Part shown: positions 45,895 to 53,840 of the stretch, one piece after another | Layout of the letters: each line of letters starts with the position of its first letter | How positions within the stretch are numbered: the first letter of the stretch is position 1 | Made by a program: the position numbers and the translations under genes | NCBI RefSeq assembly: GCF_002042965.1 | Contig: NZ_MZNT01000007.1 | Span: 186,001 to 250,000 of the forward strand | DNA length: 64,000 nucleotides | Direction of reading: 5' to 3' | DNA from: Paenibacillus sp. 32352 | GTDB lineage: Bacteria; Bacillota; Bacilli; Paenibacillales; NBRC-103111 | The notes under the pieces: model-generated | The model's database searches: none | The model's input: only the letters and a program-made list of their open reading frames with translations | What the model was told of the DNA's origin: nothing

Positions 45895-47308
45895 ACCCTA
45901 TATTTTCTATGAGCTTACTAACAGCATTTGCTCCCAGTGCCTGCGAAAGGTGGAGGCCAAGGTTATTATTGAGGATGATCAAGTATTCCTGCTCAAATAT
46001 TGCGGGAAGCATGGCCGTGAGAAAGTCTTAATCGCCAATGATGCAGCCTATTACAAGAAGTGCCGCGAGTTTCTAAAGCCCGCAGAAATGCCCCAGCATT
46101 GGAACACACCGATCCGCTATGGCTGTCCTTATGATTGCGGGCTATGCCCCGACCACGAGCAGCACAGCTGCTTGACCTTGATCGAGGTCACGGACCGATG
46201 CAATCTCCAGTGTCCCATCTGCTATGCCGAGTCTTCACCGCAGCGGGAAACGTGGCGCTCTCTAGATCAGATCGAAAAGATGCTCGATGCGATCGTCCGA
46301 AACGAGGGTGAACCGGATATTGTGCAAATAAGCGGTGGGGAGCCTACCATCCATCCGCAATTTTTTGACATCCTCGATCTTGCCAAAAGCAAGCCGATCA
46401 AGCACATTATGGTTAACACCAACGGCATTAAAATTGCCCAAGACCGCGAATTTGCAAAAAAATTGGCAGCCTATATGCCAGGATTTGAAATATACTTACA
46501 GTTTGACAGCTTTCAGGAAGAAGCATTACGGGAGCTCCGCGGCGCGGATTTGCGGGATATTCGCCGCCGGGCCCTGGAGCATCTGAATGAATTCAACATT
46601 TCGACTACATTAGTCGTCACCCTAAAAAAAGGGTTGAATGACCATGAAATCGGGGACATCATTCAGTTCGGCTTGAAGCAGCCGGCCATACGTGGAGTTA
46701 CCTTCCAGCCTATCCAGGCCGCAGGACGCTTGGAGGATTACGATCCGGCGAAGGACCGACTGACGCTCAGTGAGGTAAGGCAGCGTATTATTGAGCAATC
46801 CGGTGTGTTTCGTGCGGAGGATATGATCCCTGTCCCATGCCATCCCGATTGCCTGGCGATGGGTTACGCCCTGAAGCTCGGCGATGAAGTACTGCCGCTT
46901 ACAGGTCTGATGGACCCGCAAATTTTGTTAGAAGGCGGTCGCAACACTATCGTTTTTGAACAGGATCAAACGCTCAAGTCAAAAATTTTCGAGCTATTCT
47001 CGACAGCCCATTCTCCTGCCTCATCAGCACTTTCGCTTAAAAATTTGTTGTGCTGTCTGCCCATGGTAGCCGTTCCGGAGAATATCAGCTACGATAACGT
47101 ATTTCGCGTCATTATAATGCAATTCCTGGATCCTTACAATTTTGATGTTCGCTCCGTCAAAAAATCTTGCGTCCATATCGTGCACCCTGATGGAAGAATT
47201 ATCCCGTTTGACACATACAATATGTTTTATCGGGGAGATCAGGAGCAGAAGCTGGCTGAGCTCCGTGCTGAATTCGACTTACAAGCAGGAGGTGTCATTC
47301 ATGACTGA
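45878..47308 (+). CDS. Radical SAM enzyme of the Tes / MJ0619-like lipid-linking family
   Basis: A 476-residue enzyme. ATG 45878 follows AAGGAGG by 9 bases. A zinc-ribbon-like start (SICSQCLRKV, KYCGKHG) is followed by GCPYDCGLCPDHEQHSC and the radical SAM site DRCNLQCPICYAESSP (CX3CX2C) with ISGGEPTIHP as the GGEP motif. Later conserved pieces are PVPCHPDCLAMGYAL, LPLTGLMD and SCVHIVHPDGRIIPFDTYN. This order of motifs is that of the family containing tetraether synthase Tes, which couples lipid chain ends through carbon radicals. Here the late Cys of the usual PFCAYN is Asp. It lies between an Lgt paralogue and a small membrane protein. The lipid substrate is inferred. Confidence 0.8.
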   Translation: MSTKNRPYIFYELTNSICSQCLRKVEAKVIIEDDQVFLLKYCGKHGREKVLIANDAAYYKKCREFLKPAEMPQHWNTPIRYGCPYDCGLCPDHEQHSCLTLIEVTDRCNLQCPICYAESSPQRETWRSLDQIEKMLDAIVRNEGEPDIVQISGGEPTIHPQFFDILDLAKSKPIKHIMVNTNGIKIAQDREFAKKLAAYMPGFEIYLQFDSFQEEALRELRGADLRDIRRRALEHLNEFNISTTLVVTLKKGLNDHEIGDIIQFGLKQPAIRGVTFQPIQAAGRLEDYDPAKDRLTLSEVRQRIIEQSGVFRAEDMIPVPCHPDCLAMGYALKLGDEVLPLTGLMDPQILLEGGRNTIVFEQDQTLKSKIFELFSTAHSPASSALSLKNLLCCLPMVAVPENISYDNVFRVIIMQFLDPYNFDVRSVKKSCVHIVHPDGRIIPFDTYNMFYRGDQEQKLAELRAEFDLQAGGVIHD

Positions 47309-47654
47309 AGACGGAAACAAGGAACAGAATCATCTTCCATCTGAAGAAGGCACGTTATCCAATGATCAGGGACCTAGCGAACAAAGACCTCCTACCCAGC
47401 CGCCGCCGCAGAACCACACCTTGCAAGTGCTGAAGGGAATGGGGTTACTGCTGCTGCTTCATCTGTTATTGTTTCTTGTCCCCGTTGCAATTTTCTTTAT
47501 AAGTGTCGCTCAGCTTGTATACCTGATTCCGGCGCTTATTCTTTTACGTAAAAATAAAGGCATTTTTCAAGGCCTGCTGATCGGCGCGGGAATTACCTTT
47601 CTGCTTAATGCCGCCTGTTTCGGTCTTCTGCTTGGCGGCAATTTTAGATTATAG
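47301..47654 (+). CDS. Small membrane protein linked to the radical SAM enzyme
   Basis: A 117-residue protein. ATG 47301 follows AGGAGG by 8 bases and overlaps the end of the radical SAM gene by eight bases. Residues 1-40 are polar, acidic and Pro-rich (SEQRPPTQPPPQNH). The rest forms two or three membrane helices (GLLLLLHLLLFLVPVAIFFI; LVYLIPALILL; GLLIGAGITFLLNAACFGLL). No family is recognised. The coupling suggests a subunit or anchor that brings the soluble radical SAM enzyme to the membrane; this is inference. Confidence 0.7.
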   Translation: MTEDGNKEQNHLPSEEGTLSNDQGPSEQRPPTQPPPQNHTLQVLKGMGLLLLLHLLLFLVPVAIFFISVAQLVYLIPALILLRKNKGIFQGLLIGAGITFLLNAACFGLLLGGNFRL

Positions 47655-47684
47655 CGAAGCTGAATAGACTGCAAACACAATGCG

Positions 47685-47729
47685 AGGGTGTCCCAAAGCC
47701 ATGAATATGGTTTTGAGCACCCTTTTTTT
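47685..47729 (+). terminator. Terminator of the Lgt-radical SAM module
   Basis: AGGGTG (47685-47690) pairs with CACCCT (47718-47723), and inside it CAAAGCCAT pairs with ATGGTTTTG around a short loop. Seven T follow (47723-47729). It closes the three-gene unit. Confidence 0.85.
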
Positions 47730-47781
47730 CAAGAATATACAACTTTACTTCAGGACGTCCTCTTCATAATCTGCTTCCAAT

Positions 47782-49095
47782 CTACTTCCGTTTCTCCTGC
47801 TCGATCGCTTTGTTGGCCTCTTCTTCGGCTGTCCGCAATGCGGTATTAAGATCGATTTTGCCGAGCGAGAGATCGACTTGCGGCTTAGTGTAGGCCTTCT
47901 CCACGGCACCGTCATACTTGCTTTTAGAGGATATCGGCGCCAGCTGATTGAAGAAGATCGCTTTCAAATTTTTGTCTTTGAACTCCGCACTTTGTCCAAG
48001 CGCATCCTGCACGGTCTTGCTCTTCAGAACCGGCAAAGCCGCTTTCTTCGCCGCCAGCGTCTGGTATTCTTCGGAGACCAAATATTTCAGCACCTCCATG
48101 GCTGCATCTTTATTAACGGTTTGATTGGTAATACTCATGAAGGTTGGATAAGCTTGGGAGCCCATCCCTGGAAGCTCTTTGAAGGTCGGCATTGAGACGA
48201 TATCCCAATCCAGCGCGGCCATCTCCTTGGACAGAATGGATTGCAAATCCGACAAATAGACGAACATAGCCAGATTCTGATCCTTGAGAAAGTCATCCTT
48301 ATACGGCAGCTTGTTATTCAGTGCGACAATCCGGTCTTTGTAGCCTTGATCCTGAGCGGGGATCGTATAGTATGCCTCGTACATCCTTTTCCACATATCG
48401 CTATTGATGGTAGCCTGCTCCGTTTTCGGATCGACGTAAGGCTGTGAAAACTGGTTCAACCGAAGCACATGCGTCGGGGACACCACGAGACCGATATATT
48501 GCTTGCCTCCGTCATTGCGTGTCATCTTACGTGCAAGATCATGCATTTCGTCCCATGTCATGCCATCCTTAGGAGACGGAATTCCAAATTTTTGAAATAA
48601 CGTCTTGTTATAATAAGTCACCATTATGTTGTTAAAGACAGGTAATCCGTACAGCTTCCCGTCCGAAATCATTTTCGCCGCATCAATCAGTGTCGGTTCA
48701 AAGCTGCTCAGGTCCACGTTATGCTTCTTAACCAGGTCGGTCATATCGAATTGAAGTCCGATTTGGGTAAATTCGGGGAACACACCGATAGAGCCGTAAT
48801 AAAAATCAATGCGTTTGCCCGCCGTGACCAGCTGCTGCAATCTATTATTCGTGTCAACAGGAATGTAGGTAATATCATAGTTCGGGAATTTTTTGCGGAG
48901 CGCATCGCCGAACCTTGCATCGAAGGCTTCAGTCGTATCCCCGCCTCCGGAATAAAAGAACAGCTCCGTTCGTTCCCCGCCGGGTGGTGAAGCGTCATTA
49001 GTCTGAGATGCACTAGGCTGACCCTTACTGCACGCGCTTAAGCCCGCTGCGGCTAACACACAAATGGACATGAATACAATACGATACCGCTTCAT
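47782..49095 (-). CDS. Extracellular sugar-binding lipoprotein, second of a tandem pair
   Basis: A 437-residue family-1 binding protein; GAGGAGG lies 7 bases before ATG 49095. The lipobox is LSAC at about residue 22. The body (FGDALRKKFPNYDITYIPVD, KLYGLPVFNNIMVTYYNKTL, PSPKDGMTWDEMHDLARKMT) closely parallels the protein encoded 32 bases upstream, so the two are a tandem duplication. No permease gene follows. It probably binds the same class of oligosaccharide that is split by the DUF5060-type glycosidase of this operon. Confidence 0.88.
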   Translation of the reverse strand: MKRYRIVFMSICVLAAAGLSACSKGQPSASQTNDASPPGGERTELFFYSGGGDTTEAFDARFGDALRKKFPNYDITYIPVDTNNRLQQLVTAGKRIDFYYGSIGVFPEFTQIGLQFDMTDLVKKHNVDLSSFEPTLIDAAKMISDGKLYGLPVFNNIMVTYYNKTLFQKFGIPSPKDGMTWDEMHDLARKMTRNDGGKQYIGLVVSPTHVLRLNQFSQPYVDPKTEQATINSDMWKRMYEAYYTIPAQDQGYKDRIVALNNKLPYKDDFLKDQNLAMFVYLSDLQSILSKEMAALDWDIVSMPTFKELPGMGSQAYPTFMSITNQTVNKDAAMEVLKYLVSEEYQTLAAKKAALPVLKSKTVQDALGQSAEFKDKNLKAIFFNQLAPISSKSKYDGAVEKAYTKPQVDLSLGKIDLNTALRTAEEEANKAIEQEKRK

Positions 49096-49127
49096 AGGAG
49101 TTCCTCCTCAAAGAACTGAATGTGCCT

Positions 49128-50456
49128 TCACTTCTTTTTCGCGCTTTCGATCCCCTTGTTGGCCTCTTCCTCTGCTGTTCGGAGAAGGGTATTCAGATCG
49201 ATCTTCCCAAGGGAGAGATCGACGATCGACTTGGTGTAAGCCTTTTCAGTAATGCTATCGTAAGGGGTTTTGCTCATAATACTTGGAAAACGATCGTAGA
49301 ACACCGCTTTATAATTTTTGCCCTGATACCTGCTTTCCCCATACAGGTCCTTGAATTGTTGCCCGTTCAAAACGGACATGACGCCTTTTTTGGCGTTATC
49401 CTTCTGAACCTCATCCGAGGTCAAATATTGAATAATTTGAAACGCTTCCTCCTTGTGCTTGCTGAAGTTCGGAATGGCAAAGTAGGTCGGGTAGCTCTGG
49501 GTGCCAACCCCTGGCAAATCCTTGAATGTCGGTGTCGCGACCATATCCCAGTTGACATTGGCAAATTCCGGTATGAGGGTCGGAAGGTTGGACAGCATTT
49601 CAAACATGGCTACGGTCCCGTCCTTAACGAAGTTATCCGTATAAGGCAGTTTGTTTCCTATAGCCTGGATCGCATCCCGGTAGCCCGAATCGGACGTCGG
49701 CTCGACAAAGACCGTTTGAAACAGCTGCTTCCATCGCTCATCCTTGTTGATGGTTGCAGTCCCGGTTGCCCGATCCACCAAGGGGAGGGAGAACGGATTC
49801 ATCTTGATAATATGTGCCGGAGATACGGCTAGGCCGAAATACTGCTTGCCACCATCCTCCTTGTTCAGCTTGCGGGCAAGCGTCAGCACTTCGTCCCACG
49901 TCATCCCGTCCGTCGGATAGGGAACCGCAAATTTATCGAAAATATCCTTGTTATAATAGAGCACCATGCTGTTCGTATAGACGGGCAGGCCCCATATTTG
50001 GCCGCCCGCATTTTCTTTCATCGCTTCTATGGCAGTCGGTTCGAACCGGCTAACGTCCAGATTATATTTCTTGACCAGGTCACTCATATCGTACTGCAGT
50101 CCAATCTCCGGAACACTAGAGAAAAAACCGCCTATCGATTCGTAATATATGTCGATGTTTTGCCCGGCTACAATCTGGTTTTGAATCTTGAGCGCGTCAT
50201 TGCCCCGGGGATTGATGAAACGGATCTTGTAATTAGGAAATTTTTTGCGGATGGCGTTTCCGAAATTTTCATTCCAGGATTCTTCCGAGTCTCCTGGCGC
50301 CGAATAGACCGTGATCTCAACCTGCTCGCTCTGGACCGGAGGCGCCGGCTTCGAATCCCCCTCTACCGGCTGGACTGCCTGCTGCTGACTGCAGCCGGCA
50401 ATGAACGAAATGATGGCCGCCGCACCTGCGATGGTTCGCAATGCTTTTGATTTCAT
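49128..50456 (-). CDS. Extracellular sugar-binding lipoprotein, first of a tandem pair
   Basis: A 442-residue family-1 binding protein with lipobox IAGC near residue 22. The start at ATG 50456 follows GAGGAG by 11 bases; GTG codons at 50462 and 50468 are possible alternatives. Shared stretches with its twin include NFGNAIRKKFPNYKIRFINP, IWGLPVYTNSMVLYYNKDIF and YPTDGMTWDEVLTLARKLNK. It lies 226 bases after the glycosidase gene. The sugar is unknown and no permease is encoded nearby on this strand. Confidence 0.88.
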   Translation of the reverse strand: MKSKALRTIAGAAAIISFIAGCSQQQAVQPVEGDSKPAPPVQSEQVEITVYSAPGDSEESWNENFGNAIRKKFPNYKIRFINPRGNDALKIQNQIVAGQNIDIYYESIGGFFSSVPEIGLQYDMSDLVKKYNLDVSRFEPTAIEAMKENAGGQIWGLPVYTNSMVLYYNKDIFDKFAVPYPTDGMTWDEVLTLARKLNKEDGGKQYFGLAVSPAHIIKMNPFSLPLVDRATGTATINKDERWKQLFQTVFVEPTSDSGYRDAIQAIGNKLPYTDNFVKDGTVAMFEMLSNLPTLIPEFANVNWDMVATPTFKDLPGVGTQSYPTYFAIPNFSKHKEEAFQIIQYLTSDEVQKDNAKKGVMSVLNGQQFKDLYGESRYQGKNYKAVFYDRFPSIMSKTPYDSITEKAYTKSIVDLSLGKIDLNTLLRTAEEEANKGIESAKKK

Positions 50457-50566
50457 GGACACCGACACTCCTCTAATTGAGCAAGATTATCTTCGATTAG
50501 CTCAAGCAGCGGCTGCAAGCCGCCGTACAACCGCTGGACCGAACCTAAGCGAAATCCCTGATTCAT
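50453..50566 (-). CDS. Possible 37-codon ORF or gene remnant before the twin binding proteins
   Basis: On the minus strand a frame from ATG 50566 reads MNQGFRLGSVQRLYGGLQPL, then LELIEDNLAQLEECRCP, and its stop overlaps the ATG of the binding protein. The translation looks protein-like (amphipathic helix LLELIEDNLAQLEE). No clear ribosome site precedes it. It may be a small coupled peptide or the end of a lost gene. The rest of 50457-50694 shows nothing else. Confidence 0.2.
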   Translation of the reverse strand: MNQGFRLGSVQRLYGGLQPLLELIEDNLAQLEECRCP

Positions 50567-50694
50567 CACCGAATGAACATGCTTTGCCCGTTTTCCGGAT
50601 CCTATTGTTCAAAGAGCGCACCTGTGTTATCCAGATTCAACGAGCCGTTCCATCTATCATTAGCTGCCGTAGGGTCCTATACCGTCTCGCCTCT

Positions 50695-52176
50695 TCAGGT
50701 TACAAGACGGGCTCTCACGGCCAGATACGGCCTTCCCGGTAATTCGACACGGCTTATCCCGCTATATAGTCCTTCAAGGGTCTGAATCTCCATGCTCCAT
50801 GTATCGATAATGTCAATTTGGAAGGAGGCATCCTCCGGCAGCGGCAGCTCGCGGTAGGCAGGACGGTGATTCCCGTAATATTGCAGATAGCAGACACCCG
50901 CGACGCCGATCGTAGGCACATCCCGGAATGATTCCAGCGGCGCTGTTTCAATTGGCAATTCGTTAAGTATCCTTTGGAGAAATGCGATTCGCGGTACACT
51001 TTCACCATGCAGCCGCCCCCCCTTGGACCACCAGATCACGTCTTCCGGATGCAGGAAGGTCTCGCCATGACCAACATAACCGCCTCGAGCAATGCCTTCC
51101 CAGAACCGTGCCGTCATGTCCTCCCCTGTAATGTTACCCCATCGCTGCGGCAAATTGCCCTCATAGCAGCACTCATCCACCACTACAGGCTTCCCATATC
51201 TGCTTCTCCACGCCGTGACCGGTGAGAGCTCCCAGTACTGCATGCTGACATGCGTTACCCACGGCTTGGTATGATCGTACAAAACAAGCTGAGACGGATC
51301 GTACATTTTGGTTCCGTTATGTATCGAACGCAGGTGCCCGTAAGGGTCCTTCTCTTGTATAAACTGGAAGAAGCAGTCCCAATCGTCCATCGTTTTGTTG
51401 GACATAAAATCAAACTCATTCGCCAATGACCACCAAACGTTGCGGAAAGCGGCCAATCGGTTGATCACGTAACGCAGATATAGCAAATCCGTATCGCGAT
51501 CCATCCTGTCGAATCCCCAATGGCCTTTATCGTAAGGATGGAATAAGATCAAATCCGCTTCGATCCCTAATTGCTGCAGCTCAACCAACCGCTTTTCGAG
51601 ACGGTGAAAATACTCCGGATTGAAGCGAGTCCATTGAAAGCCCTCCTCTCGTGAGCCTTCAAAAGGAAACCGCTCCGGTTCATTCGTATTAAAGCTGTAC
51701 CGTTTGGGGAACAAGCACATCCTGATCTTGTTAAATGGCGAATCGGCCAAGCTTTGCAGGGTTTGCTCCTGAAGCATATCGCTCTGATGGGTCCAAGCAT
51801 AGCAGGTCGTACCAATCGGCCGGTAAATGCTGCCGTCTTCATAGCCAAAACGGTCGGCATCCTTGACTCGAACCGGCCCATGGTTATCCGCCGATGGAGC
51901 CGTGCAAAGGAAATGCCCCGCTGCACCATCCAGCTCCGAGCAGCCGCTCTTCACGGTAAAGCTCCATTCCCCCTCCGCGTCGGGCATGAATCGGGCTTTA
52001 TATGCCCCGTTCCCGTCATAAAATCCTTCAACAGTCACGGTGCGGGTTGTCGTCGTATGCTGAAACCGGGCTTGAAGCTGTACATCGACAAATGGATTGC
52101 CATCCTCAGGTCCGGATAAGGAAAGCTCAAACACTCCCCAGCGTTCGATCGTTTGCAATTGGTTTTCTGAAACCAT
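50695..52176 (-). CDS. DUF5060/DUF4038-type glycoside hydrolase, intracellular
   Basis: A 493-residue protein without a signal peptide. Residues about 5-95 are an Ig-like DUF5060 domain (IERWGVFELSLSG, FYDGNGAYKARFMPDAEGEW). A TIM barrel of the DUF4038 group follows (GTTCYAWTHQS, PFNKIRMCLFPKRYS). The likely acid/base Glu is in WWSLANEFDFM and the nucleophile Glu in VVVDECCYEG. The last 90 residues are a DUF5605-like beta-sandwich. Relatives act on rhamnogalacturonan side chains or other plant glycans. It is the first gene of an operon with two sugar-binding proteins and faces a LacI regulator across a region with three operators. Confidence 0.82.
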   Translation of the reverse strand: MVSENQLQTIERWGVFELSLSGPEDGNPFVDVQLQARFQHTTTTRTVTVEGFYDGNGAYKARFMPDAEGEWSFTVKSGCSELDGAAGHFLCTAPSADNHGPVRVKDADRFGYEDGSIYRPIGTTCYAWTHQSDMLQEQTLQSLADSPFNKIRMCLFPKRYSFNTNEPERFPFEGSREEGFQWTRFNPEYFHRLEKRLVELQQLGIEADLILFHPYDKGHWGFDRMDRDTDLLYLRYVINRLAAFRNVWWSLANEFDFMSNKTMDDWDCFFQFIQEKDPYGHLRSIHNGTKMYDPSQLVLYDHTKPWVTHVSMQYWELSPVTAWRSRYGKPVVVDECCYEGNLPQRWGNITGEDMTARFWEGIARGGYVGHGETFLHPEDVIWWSKGGRLHGESVPRIAFLQRILNELPIETAPLESFRDVPTIGVAGVCYLQYYGNHRPAYRELPLPEDASFQIDIIDTWSMEIQTLEGLYSGISRVELPGRPYLAVRARLVT

Positions 52177-52234
52177 AGATCTGTTCCCCCTTAAATGAAT
52201 GAAGACTTATGCTTCGTCCTGTTCATTCCATCGT

Positions 52235-52248
52235 TGTAAGCGATTGCA
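52235..52248. promoter_or_regulatory. CcpA-type operator before the glycosidase operon
   Basis: TGTAAGCGATTGCA fits the consensus TGNAANCGNWNNCA at all fixed positions. It lies 59 bases before the glycosidase start at 52176. Confidence 0.6.
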
Positions 52249-52324
52249 AAATTGCCGATAATGTTCTATTATCGTACTTATGGCCTAGAATTTTACGTAA
52301 CCAGCAGGCTGTCCACACCAAAAT

Positions 52325-52342
52325 AACTAAATATATTTAGTT
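52325..52342. promoter_or_regulatory. Perfect 18-bp palindrome, probable LacI operator 1
   Basis: AACTAAATATATTTAGTT is fully palindromic. Its core CTAAAT-AT-ATTTAG has the same layout as the palindrome at 52636-52653 (CTAAAC-AA-GTTTAG), so both are probably bound by the same dimer. Confidence 0.55.
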
Positions 52343-52635
52343 GTATATTGACGGCAACCTCCCGATTTAGAAGTGCTTATTACCCTTGAACCGTGGGGTT
52401 CAACCTACATCCATCCAACGCGCTTCTGTAGCTAAAAAGTTAAGACTTAACAGTAACTTTATCCAAATGATATCATCACGCCTAAACCGGGTCAACTATT
52501 TTTAGTAAAATTATTTATATCAAAATCAAAATTTGTATAAACATATTCACCTCCATTTGATAGCCGGCTAAGATCCCCACTCTAACAAACCGCAGGCGCA
52601 CATATTGAATAATGATAGTAATCATTGTAAACTAA

Positions 52636-52653
52636 TTCTAAACAAGTTTAGAA
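52636..52653. promoter_or_regulatory. Palindrome, probable LacI operator 2 (autoregulation)
   Basis: TTCTAAACAAGTTTAGAA has perfect 8-base arms around AA. It lies 39 bases before the GTG start of the LacI-type gene, a usual place for self-repression, and matches the palindrome 311 bases away; the two could be bridged by a DNA loop. Confidence 0.55.
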
Positions 52654-52692
52654 AAAGTGAAAAGACGTTCACAGAAGGAGCGACTGTATTTC

Positions 52693-53730
52693 GTGAAGAT
52701 TAAGATGGAAGATATAGCCAAAATGGCGAATGTTTCAAAATCAGCTGTCTCGCTGGCCTTAAGCGGGAAGCCCGGAATAAGCGAGGAAACCCGCTCCAAA
52801 ATATTAAGAATCGTGAAGGAAAGCGGATACCTGCCCCGTCCGATGATCAAGGCGGATCGCGTTTACGGCTTAACGAAGACACTCCGGTTCGTGGCTTGCA
52901 CCAATTCCGGTATTGTTCTCGAGGAATATTATAAACAACCCTTTTTTATGGAGCTGATTCATCACATTGAAGAGCAATGCCGTTCTCGCGGCTACTCCCT
53001 GTTCTTCTCCTCCGTTCCTACCGATCAGTTCGAGGAAGTGATAGAGTCGATGGAAACGGAGCATGAATCCAACGGACTTATCCTGCTGGGGACCAACCTG
53101 ACTTCCGACCAGATACGGACTATAGCCAAAAAGCAGCCCAATCTGGTTGTCCTGGACACCTGCTATGAAACGCTAAGCGTGAATTATATTGTTATGAATA
53201 ACGTGATGGGCGCCTACCAAGCCGCAAGCCATCTCATAGAATTGGGTCATCGGACTATCGGGTATGTCGAGTCGAATACGCGCATGTATAATTTCGATTC
53301 GCGCAAACGCGGATTTTTCCAGGCATTAGAGGAAGAACGCATCAAGTGGAACGACCGGTATCTTTTTACCGTGTCCCCGACCGTTGTGAGCTCTCAGGAA
53401 GAGTTCAAACAGCAGCTGGCCAAGCTTAAGGGAGAGCTGCCGACCGCTCTTTTCTGCGAGTGCGATTATATTGCCATTAGTGTCATCAAGTCCTTGGTAG
53501 AGCTAGGAATCCGCGTTCCGGACGATATATCGGTCATCGGCTTTGATAATATCCGGGAATCGACCGTCATTACACCGGAGCTTACGACCGTGCATGTTGA
53601 AAAAGGGAAATTGGCCGAGCTCGCCGTCACCAAGCTGATCGATATGATCGAGTACGGCGACAATATTAAAATCAAGTCATTCATAGACACCCAGTTGATC
53701 ATACGAAGCTCCTGCAGGGAACTTCATTGA
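52693..53730 (+). CDS. LacI-family transcriptional regulator
   Basis: A 345-residue protein. The start is GTG at 52693, giving MKIKMEDIAKMANVSKSAVS, the normal LacI N-terminus; AAGGAG lies 12 bases upstream. The hinge region is atypical, with an ADRVYGLTKTLRFVA linker in place of the common short one. The sugar-binding core is clear (FVACTNSGIVLEEYYKQPFF, GLILLGTNLTSDQI, VIGFDNIRESTVITPELTTV). It is divergent from the glycosidase and twin binding-protein genes and should repress both directions through the CTAAA-N4-TTTAG operators. Confidence 0.88.
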   Translation: MKIKMEDIAKMANVSKSAVSLALSGKPGISEETRSKILRIVKESGYLPRPMIKADRVYGLTKTLRFVACTNSGIVLEEYYKQPFFMELIHHIEEQCRSRGYSLFFSSVPTDQFEEVIESMETEHESNGLILLGTNLTSDQIRTIAKKQPNLVVLDTCYETLSVNYIVMNNVMGAYQAASHLIELGHRTIGYVESNTRMYNFDSRKRGFFQALEEERIKWNDRYLFTVSPTVVSSQEEFKQQLAKLKGELPTALFCECDYIAISVIKSLVELGIRVPDDISVIGFDNIRESTVITPELTTVHVEKGKLAELAVTKLIDMIEYGDNIKIKSFIDTQLIIRSSCRELH

Positions 53731-53764
53731 TTAGGTATATGCTGTGTAACGGAACGTTAATAAG

Positions 53765-53799
53765 AAAACCGACCCTTCTGTTGAGAAAGGTCGGTTTTT
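53765..53799. terminator. Bidirectional terminator between LacI and the GH2 gene
   Basis: AAAACCGACC (53765-53774) and GGTCGGTTTT (53789-53798) form a 10-bp stem with T-rich ends on both strands, between the convergent stops at 53730 and 53841. Confidence 0.85.
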
Positions 53800-53840
53800 G
53801 CAATGGGTGGAAACTTTAGATCGAACTCCGAATCGAAAAT

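Larger units (their letters stand above)
52177..52692. other. Divergent regulatory region between the glycosidase and LacI genes
   Basis: This AT-rich 516-base region holds at least three operator-like palindromes (listed separately at 52235, 52325 and 52636) and GTTAAGACTTAAC at about 52439-52451. No protein-coding signal is seen. Promoters for both genes must lie here, but no single -35/-10 pair stands out. Confidence 0.5.
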
